Shown: positions 1 to 6,142 of the stretch, piece after piece
Position numbering within the stretch: position 1 is the first letter of the stretch
Layout of the letters: every line of letters starts with the position of its first letter
From: Phenylobacterium sp.
Lineage (GTDB): Bacteria; Pseudomonadota; Alphaproteobacteria; Caulobacterales; Caulobacteraceae
Assembly (NCBI GenBank): GCA_025350885.1
Contig: JANXXA010000576.1
Span: 1 to 9,042, forward strand
Reading direction: 5' to 3'
Length of the DNA stretch: 9,042 nt
Position numbers and translations under genes: made by a program
The notes under the pieces: model-generated
Seen by the model: only the letters and a program-made list of their open reading frames with translations
The model's database searches: none
Told to the model about the DNA's origin: nothing

Positions 1-194
1 AGTCGCTCGACGCATTCAAGCTCTGCGCGGAGCTGGAGGGCATTCTGCCGGCCATCGAGTCCGCCCACGCCCTGGCCCGGCTGGGCGATGTGGCCAGGGA
101 TGTCGGCAAGGGCGGTATCGTGGTGTTGAACCTCTCGGGCCGAGGCGACAAGGACGTCGCCACCGTCGCCGCCCATCTGGGGATGGAGATTTGA
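1..194 (+). CDS. trpB: Tryptophan synthase beta chain, C-terminal fragment
   Basis: This is the 3' end of an open frame that enters from the left edge; the first full codon is at 3 and the TGA stop at 192-194. About 63 residues are visible. They match the end of TrpB: a segment reading ALARLGDVARDVGKGGIVVLNLSGRGDKD, the family's C-terminal block containing the GRGDKD motif that helps hold the pyridoxal phosphate cofactor, then a short tail ending in GMEI. TrpB condenses indole with L-serine to give tryptophan, receiving indole through a tunnel from TrpA. The catalytic lysine lies outside the window. The stop codon overlaps the start of trpA, which supports translational coupling of the two subunits. 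The identification relies on both the motif and the following trpA. Confidence 0.95.
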   Translation, partial: SLDAFKLCAELEGILPAIESAHALARLGDVARDVGKGGIVVLNLSGRGDKDVATVAAHLGMEI

Positions 195-1024
195 CCACCG
201 CGCGCATCGACGCCCGCTTCGCCGCGCTGAAGACTGAAGGACGCGCCGCCTTCGTGGCCTACGTGATGGCCGGGGACCCCGACGCGGCCACGGCGGCCAA
301 GATCCTGGCCGGCCTGCCCGGTGCTGGCGCCGACCTGATCGAGCTCGGTTTTCCCTTTTCCGACCCCATGGCCGAGGGGCCGCCGATCCAGCGCGCGGCG
401 CAACGGGCGCTCGCCGAGGGCATGACGCTGCAAGGTACACTGGACCTGGTCCGCGGCTTTCGCGCCGGTGATCAGACCACACCGGTCATCCTGATGGGCT
501 ACGCCAATCCGCTGGCCAGCCGGGGCTACGAGGCTTTCGCGGGCGACGCGGCGGACGCCGGGGTCGATGGGATCATCGTCGTCGATCTGCCGCCCGAAGA
601 GGCCGATCCCCTGGCCGACGCCCTGGACCGGGTCCAGCTGTCGCTGATCCGCCTGGCGACGCCCACCAGCGACGATGCGCGCCTGTCGACCATCGTTCGC
701 CGCACCTCCGGTTTCGTCTACTATGTCTCGATCGCGGGCGTCACCGGGGTCAAGGAAGCTGACGCCGCGGTGGTCGCACCGCACGTCGCGCGGGTGCGCC
801 TGGCGTCTGGCCTGCCGGTGGCCGTGGGGTTTGGCATCCGGACTCCGGAGCGAGCGGCGGCGATCGCGCGGGTGGCCGACGCCGCGGTGGTGGGCTCCGC
901 GCTTGTGGACGAAATCGCCCAGGCGGTGGAGATGAACGAAGACGTGACCCCGCGAGTTCTTTCCAAAGTGAATTCCTTGGCTAAGGCTGTGCGCTCCGCG
1001 CGAGTCGGCCAAATGACGGTTTAG
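191..1024 (+). CDS. trpA: Tryptophan synthase alpha chain
   Basis: The alpha subunit cleaves indole-3-glycerol phosphate to indole and glyceraldehyde 3-phosphate and channels indole to TrpB. The 277 residues are a normal length for this TIM-barrel family. Visible landmarks are the DLIELGFPFSDPMAEGPPIQ block at 48-67, GVTG at 183-186, the phosphate-binding GFGI at 213-216, and DAAVVGSALVDEI at 230-242. Glu51 corresponds to catalytic Glu49 of the Salmonella enzyme. The second catalytic acid, Asp60 there, is a glutamate here (Glu62). The start is a TTG at 191-193 that overlaps the trpB stop by four bases, with the purine-rich GGGGATGGAG just upstream; no in-frame ATG fits better, because the next methionine (residue 26) lies inside the conserved domain. 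accD follows after 4 bases. Function is certain; the start is likely. Confidence 0.96.
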   Translation: MTTARIDARFAALKTEGRAAFVAYVMAGDPDAATAAKILAGLPGAGADLIELGFPFSDPMAEGPPIQRAAQRALAEGMTLQGTLDLVRGFRAGDQTTPVILMGYANPLASRGYEAFAGDAADAGVDGIIVVDLPPEEADPLADALDRVQLSLIRLATPTSDDARLSTIVRRTSGFVYYVSIAGVTGVKEADAAVVAPHVARVRLASGLPVAVGFGIRTPERAAAIARVADAAVVGSALVDEIAQAVEMNEDVTPRVLSKVNSLAKAVRSARVGQMTV

Positions 1025-1028
1025 ACCC

Positions 1029-1952
1029 ATGGCGATGGCTGAACAGAGAAACGACAAACCCGGGCGGCCGACCGCGCCCAAGGAGCGGACTGGCTGGCTG
1101 TCGCGTATCGCACCGGGAGTCCGCAACGCCTTCTCCAAGCGCGAGACGCCTGAAAATCTGTGGGTGAAATGCCCCGACACCGGGGAGATGATCTATCGCC
1201 CGGAGCTGGAGGCGGCGCTGTGGGTCACGCCCTCGGGCCACCATATGCGCATTGGGGCCGCCGCGCGGCTGCGTTACACCTTCGACGACGGCAAGTTCGA
1301 GCGCATCGCCTCGCCGACGGTGGTCGAGGATCCGCTGAAATTCCCCGACGTGAGGCCCTATCCCGAGCGCTTGAGGACGGCCCGCAAGGCCACCGGCGAG
1401 CCGGACGCCATGGCCATCGGCTACGGCAATATTCTGGGCCAGCCGACCATGGTCGCGGTCCAGGACTACGCCTTCATGGGCGGCTCGCTGGGCATGGCCG
1501 TGGGCGAGGCCTTCATCAAGGCCGCCCAGGAAGCCGTGAAGCGCGAGGTCCCCTTCGTGATCTTCACCGCCTCGGGCGGCGCGCGCATGCAGGAGGGCAC
1601 GCTGGCCCTGATGCAGATGGCGCGCACCACCTTGGCGCTTAACGAGGTCAAGAGCGCGGGCCTGCCTTACGTCGTCGTGCTGACCGACCCCACCAGTGGC
1701 GGCGTCGTGGCCTCCTACGCCATGCTGGGCGACGTCCACATCGCCGAGCCGAACGCCATGGTCGCTTTCGCCGGTCGCCGGGTGATCGAACAGACGATCC
1801 GCGAAACCCTGCCTCCGGGATTCCAGCGCGCCGAGTTCCTGGTGGAGCGCGGCATGGTCGATCGCGTGGTCAGCCGCGGCGAGCTGCGCGCCGTGCTGAG
1901 CTCGATCCTGAAGACCCTGATGATGGGGCGGGCCCAGCTTTCCGCCGCCTGA
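1029..1952 (+). CDS. accD: Acetyl-CoA carboxylase carboxyltransferase subunit beta
   Basis: AccD pairs with AccA to move the carboxyl group from biotin to acetyl-CoA, forming malonyl-CoA for fatty acid synthesis in the cytoplasm. The 307 residues fit the family. Crotonase-fold motifs are GGSLGMAVGEAF at 151-162, SGGARMQEG at 182-190 and PTSGGV at 221-226, whose glycines shape the oxyanion pockets, then IRETLPPGFQ at 257-266. The N-terminal domain aligns with the Cys4 zinc ribbon of the E. coli protein, but only Cys48 remains (KCPDTG). The other positions read Thr51 and, in the WVTPSGHHMR segment, Thr and Gly. I recall this loss as common in alphaproteobacteria. The ATG at 1029 is 4 bases after trpA; a second ATG at 1035 would be equally usable. 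The tight spacing implies co-transcription with trpA and folC. Confidence 0.96.
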   Translation: MAMAEQRNDKPGRPTAPKERTGWLSRIAPGVRNAFSKRETPENLWVKCPDTGEMIYRPELEAALWVTPSGHHMRIGAAARLRYTFDDGKFERIASPTVVEDPLKFPDVRPYPERLRTARKATGEPDAMAIGYGNILGQPTMVAVQDYAFMGGSLGMAVGEAFIKAAQEAVKREVPFVIFTASGGARMQEGTLALMQMARTTLALNEVKSAGLPYVVVLTDPTSGGVVASYAMLGDVHIAEPNAMVAFAGRRVIEQTIRETLPPGFQRAEFLVERGMVDRVVSRGELRAVLSSILKTLMMGRAQLSAA

Positions 1953-1962
1953 TCCCACCCTC

Positions 1963-3285
1963 ATGCACGACCATGACCCCATCCGCGCGTCGGACGCGGT
2001 GATCCAGCGCCTACGCGCCAATCACCCGAGCCTTATAGACCTCACGACCGGCCGCGTGGAGCGCCTTCTGGCGGCGCTGGGTCACCCTGAACGCCGCCTG
2101 CCGCCAGTGATCCATGTGGCCGGCACCAACGGCAAGGGCTCAACCGTCGCCTACCTGCGCGCCATCGCCGAAGCCCAGGGGTTGAAGGTTCACGCCATCA
2201 CCTCGCCGCACCTGGTGCGCTTCGCCGAGCGGATCCGCATCGCCGGAACACTGATCACCGACGAGAGGCTCGAAGACCTCACCGACCGCCTTGAAGCCGC
2301 CAACGCCGGCGAACCGATCAGCTTCTTCGAGATCACCACCGTGCTGGCCCTCGAGGCCTTCGCCGAGACCCCGGCCGACCTCTGCCTCGTCGAGGTGGGA
2401 CTTGGCGGCCGGTTCGACGCCACCAACGTCTTTGACGCGCCCGCCGTCAGCGTGATCACCCCTATCGACTACGACCATATGGAGCTGCTGGGGCCCGAGC
2501 TTGGCAAGATCGCCTGGGAGAAAGCCGGCATCATCAAGCGTGGCCGGCCGGTGGTCAGTGCGCGCCAGCCGGACGAGGCGCTGGAGGCGATCGAGCGCGA
2601 AGCCGACGACCGCATGGCGCCGCTGTTCCTGATGGGCCGCGATTTCGACGCTTGGGAGGAGCGCGGCCGGTTGATGGTGCAGATGCCCGAGCGGCTGCTC
2701 GACCTGCCGGCGCCCAGCCTGTTCGGCGGCTATCAGTTTGGCAACGCGGGGCTGGCGGTGGCCGCCGCCCTGACATTCGACCACCACCTTGGCGAGGACG
2801 CCTTGAGCGCGGGGGTCGCCTCGGCCGTCTGGCCGGCCCGGTTCCAGCGCCTGACCCGAGGACCGCTGGCCATGCTGGCCAAGGCCCGTGGCGCCGACCT
2901 CTGGCTCGATGGGGGGCACAACCCGCACGCCGGACGCGCCCTGGCCGAAGCCGCCTCGCGCCTCGTGGATCGCGACCCGCGACCGCTGGTGCTGATCGCG
3001 GGGATGTTCGCGCGCAAGGACTCCGAGGGCTATTTCCGGCCCTTCGCGGAGATGCATCCCAAGGTGTTCACCACGACCTTCGAGTCGCCGAACGCGGCTA
3101 CACCGGGCGATCTGGCCGAGGCTGCGCGGCTGGCCGGCATCGACGCTGAACCGGTCGCCGATGTGACTGAGGCGCTGCGCAGAGCGCTGGACGGCCAGGG
3201 CCCGCCTCCACATGTGCTGATCTGTGGCGGCCTGCACTTTGCCGGCGAGGTCCTCGCCATGAGCCAGGACACCTGGCCGGGCTGA
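1963..3285 (+). CDS. folC: Bifunctional dihydrofolate/folylpolyglutamate synthase
   Basis: FolC adds L-glutamate to dihydropteroate, and usually further glutamates to reduced folates, using ATP in the cytoplasm. The 440 residues are slightly longer than the E. coli enzyme. Mur-ligase-type motifs are in order: the P-loop GTNGKGST at 54-61, SPHLVRFAERI at 81-91, the GLGGRFDATN block at 146-155, ITPIDYDHMELLG at 165-177, WEKAGIIK at 185-192 (Lys187 aligns with the lysine that is carbamylated in E. coli FolC), PARFQ at 291-295, and the C-terminal WLDGGHNPHA at 314-323. The ATG lies 10 bases after the accD stop; no clear Shine-Dalgarno sequence is visible, so translation is probably coupled. It is the last gene of the left block and converges on the YgjP-type gene. 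I cannot tell from sequence whether both activities are present. Confidence 0.95.
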   Translation: MHDHDPIRASDAVIQRLRANHPSLIDLTTGRVERLLAALGHPERRLPPVIHVAGTNGKGSTVAYLRAIAEAQGLKVHAITSPHLVRFAERIRIAGTLITDERLEDLTDRLEAANAGEPISFFEITTVLALEAFAETPADLCLVEVGLGGRFDATNVFDAPAVSVITPIDYDHMELLGPELGKIAWEKAGIIKRGRPVVSARQPDEALEAIEREADDRMAPLFLMGRDFDAWEERGRLMVQMPERLLDLPAPSLFGGYQFGNAGLAVAAALTFDHHLGEDALSAGVASAVWPARFQRLTRGPLAMLAKARGADLWLDGGHNPHAGRALAEAASRLVDRDPRPLVLIAGMFARKDSEGYFRPFAEMHPKVFTTTFESPNAATPGDLAEAARLAGIDAEPVADVTEALRRALDGQGPPPHVLICGGLHFAGEVLAMSQDTWPG

Positions 3286-3294
3286 CGAAGGGCC

Positions 3295-3319
3295 CGGTCG
3301 ATCTCGGATCTATCGCCCG
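3295..3319. terminator. Weak hairpin between convergent folC and ygjP-type gene
   Basis: The arms at 3295-3302 (CGGTCGAT) and 3312-3319 (ATCGCCCG) pair at 7 of 8 positions around a 9-base loop. The hairpin sits in the 24-base gap between the two stop codons and runs into the end of the minus-strand gene. There is no T-run on either side, so it is not a canonical intrinsic terminator. It could slow transcription from either direction or be chance in GC-rich DNA. Confidence 0.2.
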
Positions 3320-4047
3320 AAAGCGTGTAACCGCGCCCCTTCGGCGCGCAGCCAGGCGCGGTGCGGCGCCGGATCGCCGACCAGCGCCTTCACGTGCGCC
3401 CAGAAGCGGGGACCGTGGTTCAGTTCGAGCAGGTGCGCGCACTCGTGAGCGGCCACGTAGTCGGCCACCTCGAACGGCGCCAGCGCCAGGCGCCAGGAAT
3501 AGCGGATCGCCGCCGGCCCGCCTCGCACGCCTGGCCGGCAGGACCCCCAGCGGCCCTTGGCGTCGGCGACCGCGACGGCGGGCGGTTCGACACCGAGCAT
3601 CGCAGCGTAGACCTTCGTGCGTTCGGCAAGCACCGCCAGCGCGCGGCGCTTCAGCATCAGCACCACGGCGCGCGCATAGCCCTCGTCCTCGCCCATGGCC
3701 GAGATCGACGCCGGTTCGCCGCCCGCGGCGGCGGTCCACCTGGCGCGACCGATCCCGGTCCGCAGGACCACGGGCTCGCTGAACACCTGCAGGATCAGGC
3801 CTGGATGGACGGGCGCTGCGTCGGGCAGTTCGGCGATCCGCTGGGTGATCCAGGCGGATCGTTCGCGCGCGAAGGCGACGGCTTCGGACAGGCGGCGCGG
3901 CGAGGGCGCGGTGGCGACGATTTCGCGGCGGGTGCGGTCGAGCCGAAGCGACACGCGGCGCGCGCGGCGGTTAACCCGCAAGGTTACCGGCGTTCCGGCC
4001 ACCTCCAGCCGGTCGCCGTCGGCGAAAGCGCGGCCGAAGAGACTCAT
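3310..4047 (-). CDS. YgjP/DUF45 (WLM-like) metal-dependent hydrolase
   Basis: This 245-residue protein belongs to the COG1451/YgjP-type family of zincin-fold hydrolases. The diagnostic pieces are GRWGSC at 165-170, IRYSWRLALAPFEVADYVAAHE at 181-202, and the zinc site HECAH at 201-205 followed by NHGPRFW at 210-216. His201, His205 and His211 are the expected metal ligands and Glu202 the general base. The N-terminal half carries the family's basic beta-rich segment (VNRRARRVSLRLD, 25-37). No signal peptide or membrane segment is visible, so it is likely cytoplasmic. The true substrate is unclear: family members have been described both as predicted peptidases and, for E. coli YgjP, as a nucleotide pyrophosphatase. 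Its ATG is 10 bases after the stop of phaZ, so it is probably co-transcribed with it; only a weak ribosome site is seen. Confidence 0.85.
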   Translation of the reverse strand: MSLFGRAFADGDRLEVAGTPVTLRVNRRARRVSLRLDRTRREIVATAPSPRRLSEAVAFARERSAWITQRIAELPDAAPVHPGLILQVFSEPVVLRTGIGRARWTAAAGGEPASISAMGEDEGYARAVVLMLKRRALAVLAERTKVYAAMLGVEPPAVAVADAKGRWGSCRPGVRGGPAAIRYSWRLALAPFEVADYVAAHECAHLLELNHGPRFWAHVKALVGDPAPHRAWLRAEGARLHAFGR

Positions 4048-4057
4048 GGCTCGAACG

Positions 4058-5365
4058 TTAAGCGGCTTTGACCTGTTTGGGGAGAGCCCGGACGCCAGGC
4101 TGGGCCGGCGACTCGCCTTGTGCCGCCTCGGCGTTCCAGATCACCTCACGGACGCGGGGATAGATCTCCTCGCGGAACCGCTTGCCGTTGAACACCCCGT
4201 AGTGGCCGACACCGGGCTGCACATAGTCCTGCTTCAGCGCCTCGGGGATGCCCGAGCACAGCGCATGCGCCGCCTGGGTCTGGCCGATTCCGGAGATGTC
4301 GTCGAACTCGCCCTCGACGGTCAGCAGCGCGATGTCGCGGATCCGTTCCGGCTTCACCAGGCGTCCACGATGCTCCAGCTCGCCCTTGGGCAGCAGATAT
4401 CGCTGGAACACCACATCGACGGTCTGCAGGTAGAATTCCTCGGTGAGGTCCAGCGCCGACAGGTACTCGTCGTAGAACTCCAGGTGCCGGTCAGCCGAGT
4501 CGCCGTCGCCGGCCATCAGGTGGGCCAGGTAGCGGCGGTGCGCTTCCTGGTGCTTTTCCGCGTTCATCGACATGAAGCTGGCGAGTTGCACGAAGCCCGG
4601 GTAGACGCGCCGGCCCATACCCGGATAGGGGCCGGGCACGGTGTCGATCATGTTCGACTGGAACCAGGCGAAGGGTCTTTCCTCCGCCAGCCTGTTGGTG
4701 ACGGTCGGCGACAGCCGTGCGTCGATGGGCGAGCCCATGAAAGTCATCGAGCCAGGTCGGCTCTCGTCGCCGTCCTCGGCCATCAGGGCAGCGGCGGCGA
4801 GCACCGGTGGACCGGGCTGGCAGACGGCCACCACATGCGGCCGCGGCCCCATGACCTGGAGCATCTGGCGGATGTGGTCGATGTAGTCATGGAAATCGAA
4901 ACGCCCCTCCATGACCGGGACGTCACGGGCGTTGGTCCACTCGGTGATGTAGACTTCGTGGTCCTGCAGGAAGGCCTGCACCGTCCCGCGCAGCAGGGTT
5001 GCGTAATGGCCTGACAAGGGCGCCGCGATCAGCACCGCCGGCTCCAGCGTCCGGCGTCCGGCGCGGCGCATATCGGCGCGGTCACGGGCAAAATGGGTGA
5101 GCTTGCACCAAGGGCTTGACCAGACCTCGTTGGCCCGGACCCGGACGTTCGCGCCGTCGATCTCGACGGTGTCGATGCCCCAGGCCGGCTTGCCATAGCG
5201 CCGGGTGAGGTTGGCGAAAAGGTTGGCGTTGGCGAAGAGCCGTCGACCGAGGCCGCTGTCACGCGCCGGATTCAATGGCGACGACCAGAAATCTCGCGTC
5301 AGCCGGGCCGCGGCTCGCAGCGGCGTGGAGGCGTAGAAACCGGCTTCATAGAGGGTGTACAGCAT
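4058..5365 (-). CDS. phaZ: Intracellular poly(3-hydroxybutyrate) depolymerase
   Basis: This enzyme breaks down stored polyhydroxybutyrate in cytoplasmic granules to monomers or oligomers. The 435 residues match the intracellular PhaZ family of alpha/beta hydrolases. The family N-terminus MLYTLYEAGFYASTPLR is present. The nucleophile region reads VVAVCQPGPPVLAA at 178-191, with Cys182 matching the catalytic cysteine of Ralstonia eutropha PhaZ1 in place of a serine lipase box. The acid is probably Asp355 in TVEGEFDDISG (349-359), and the base His388 in PGVGHYGVFNGKRFREEIYPRV (385-406). There is no signal peptide, as expected for the intracellular type. The start at 5365 has a good Shine-Dalgarno sequence (AAGGGA, 6-base spacer). 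No polymer synthase or phasin gene is in view. The C-terminal 25 residues, rich in Ala, Pro and Gln, are a variable tail. Confidence 0.92.
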   Translation of the reverse strand: MLYTLYEAGFYASTPLRAAARLTRDFWSSPLNPARDSGLGRRLFANANLFANLTRRYGKPAWGIDTVEIDGANVRVRANEVWSSPWCKLTHFARDRADMRRAGRRTLEPAVLIAAPLSGHYATLLRGTVQAFLQDHEVYITEWTNARDVPVMEGRFDFHDYIDHIRQMLQVMGPRPHVVAVCQPGPPVLAAAALMAEDGDESRPGSMTFMGSPIDARLSPTVTNRLAEERPFAWFQSNMIDTVPGPYPGMGRRVYPGFVQLASFMSMNAEKHQEAHRRYLAHLMAGDGDSADRHLEFYDEYLSALDLTEEFYLQTVDVVFQRYLLPKGELEHRGRLVKPERIRDIALLTVEGEFDDISGIGQTQAAHALCSGIPEALKQDYVQPGVGHYGVFNGKRFREEIYPRVREVIWNAEAAQGESPAQPGVRALPKQVKAA

Positions 5366-5371
5366 GCCCCA

Positions 5372-5377
5372 TCCCTT
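5372..5377 (-). promoter_or_regulatory. Ribosome binding site of phaZ
   Basis: On the minus strand this reads AAGGGA, six bases before the ATG at 5365-5363. It is one of the better ribosome sites in the window and supports the phaZ start. Confidence 0.7.
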
Positions 5378-5378
5378 G

Positions 5379-5387
5379 TGCGCCGCA
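5379..5387 (-). promoter_or_regulatory. TGC-N3-GCA palindrome upstream of phaZ, possible PhaR-type site
   Basis: The bases TGCGCCGCA form a perfect inverted repeat (TGCG-C-CGCA) directly upstream of the phaZ ribosome site. PhaR, the polyhydroxyalkanoate repressor of Paracoccus, is described as binding TGC-rich inverted repeats of the type CTGC-N3/4-GCAG. The core matches, but the outer C and G are absent. A 9-base GC-rich palindrome can easily be chance. Confidence 0.2.
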
Positions 5388-5453
5388 ACATAACACCCGA
5401 ACTGTTAACCGGGTCCATCGACTTCGCCTAGCAGGCTTCTGCGGCGTAACGCC

Positions 5454-6098
5454 TCATGCTCGGCAGGATCCGGCGCCGGGGCCTTGCTGCATCGCCGCAT
5501 CAATCATGCGGGCCAGCAGATCCGGGGCGACGCCATAGGGGATCACGCAGACAAATCGGCCCCTGGGGCTCATCAGATAGGTGATGGTCGAGTGGTTGAT
5601 CGTATAGCCGGGTCCCTCACCGGCTTTCTGGTAGAAGACGTGATAGGCGCCGGCCGCGCCCGCCACCTGAGCGGCCGTGCCGGTCAGGCCCACCGTGCGG
5701 CGGGGGAAGGCGGTGTTGGACAGGTAGTTTTGCAGTACCTTCGGCGTGTCGCGCTCCGGATCCAGCGAGATGAACACGGTCTGGATCTCGCCCGCCTTCG
5801 CGCCCAGCAGTTTCTCAGCCTGGCCCAGCGCCAAGAGGGTCGTCGGGCAGGCCTCCGGACAGTCGGTAAAGCCGAAGAACACCGCGCTCCACTTGCCCTT
5901 GAGCACGCCTTCGTCTGTCGCGCGCCCGGCCTGATCGACCAGGTGAAAGGGTCCGCCGATGGCTGTGGCCTGCCGGGACGATCCCAGGATGCCGCGCTGG
6001 AACGCCAGGCCGGTGAACAGGGCGAAGGCGACGGAAAGAGCCGCCAGGACGATCAACACGGGCCGGCTCATGAGGCGTTCAACGCGTTTTCCCCGCAT
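5454..6098 (-). CDS. senC: SCO1/SenC (PrrC-like) copper chaperone, membrane anchored
   Basis: SCO1/SenC proteins deliver copper to, or keep reduced, the CuA or CuB site of haem-copper oxidases. They have a thioredoxin fold facing the periplasm. The 214 residues begin with a basic stretch and one hydrophobic segment at about 13-34 (PVLIVLAALSVAFALFTGLAF), a signal anchor. The copper ligands are visible: Cys80 and Cys84 in FTDCPEACPTTL (78-89) and His169 in INHSTITYLM (167-176). SLDPERDTP at 111-119 is also family-typical. The start is either the ATG at 6098 or Met10 at 6071; the shorter form keeps the whole anchor, and neither has a strong ribosome site. The gene is divergent from the RegB kinase gene, as prrC is from prrB in Rhodobacter, so the name prrC would also fit. 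Confidence 0.9.
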   Translation of the reverse strand: MRGKRVERLMSRPVLIVLAALSVAFALFTGLAFQRGILGSSRQATAIGGPFHLVDQAGRATDEGVLKGKWSAVFFGFTDCPEACPTTLLALGQAEKLLGAKAGEIQTVFISLDPERDTPKVLQNYLSNTAFPRRTVGLTGTAAQVAGAAGAYHVFYQKAGEGPGYTINHSTITYLMSPRGRFVCVIPYGVAPDLLARMIDAAMQQGPGAGSCRA

Positions 6099-6142
6099 TA
6101 GGGCTCGTCAGCGGGCGGCGCACGCGCGAACCTTGCCCGACC

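Noticed and set aside
981..2021. Long open frame of 346 codons antisense to accD
   Set aside because: It mirrors accD and is rich in His, Gln, Gly and Arg, the usual look of an antisense frame in GC-rich coding DNA. It has no recognisable domain.
2140..3237. Long open frame of 365 codons antisense to folC
   Set aside because: It lies wholly inside a firmly identified folC and has shadow-frame composition with no motif.
3971..3988. TTAA...TTAC pair resembling a CtrA box
   Set aside because: The half-sites are 9 bases apart rather than 7, the second is imperfect, and the pair lies inside the ygjP-type coding region.
3695..5014. Open frame of 439 codons on the plus strand across the ygjP-type gene and phaZ
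   Set aside because: It crosses two well-identified opposite-strand genes and their 10-base junction, and its residues show no family resemblance.
5484..6101. Plus-strand open frame opposite senC
   Set aside because: It is a shadow of senC, whose copper-binding motif and membrane anchor are clear on the other strand.
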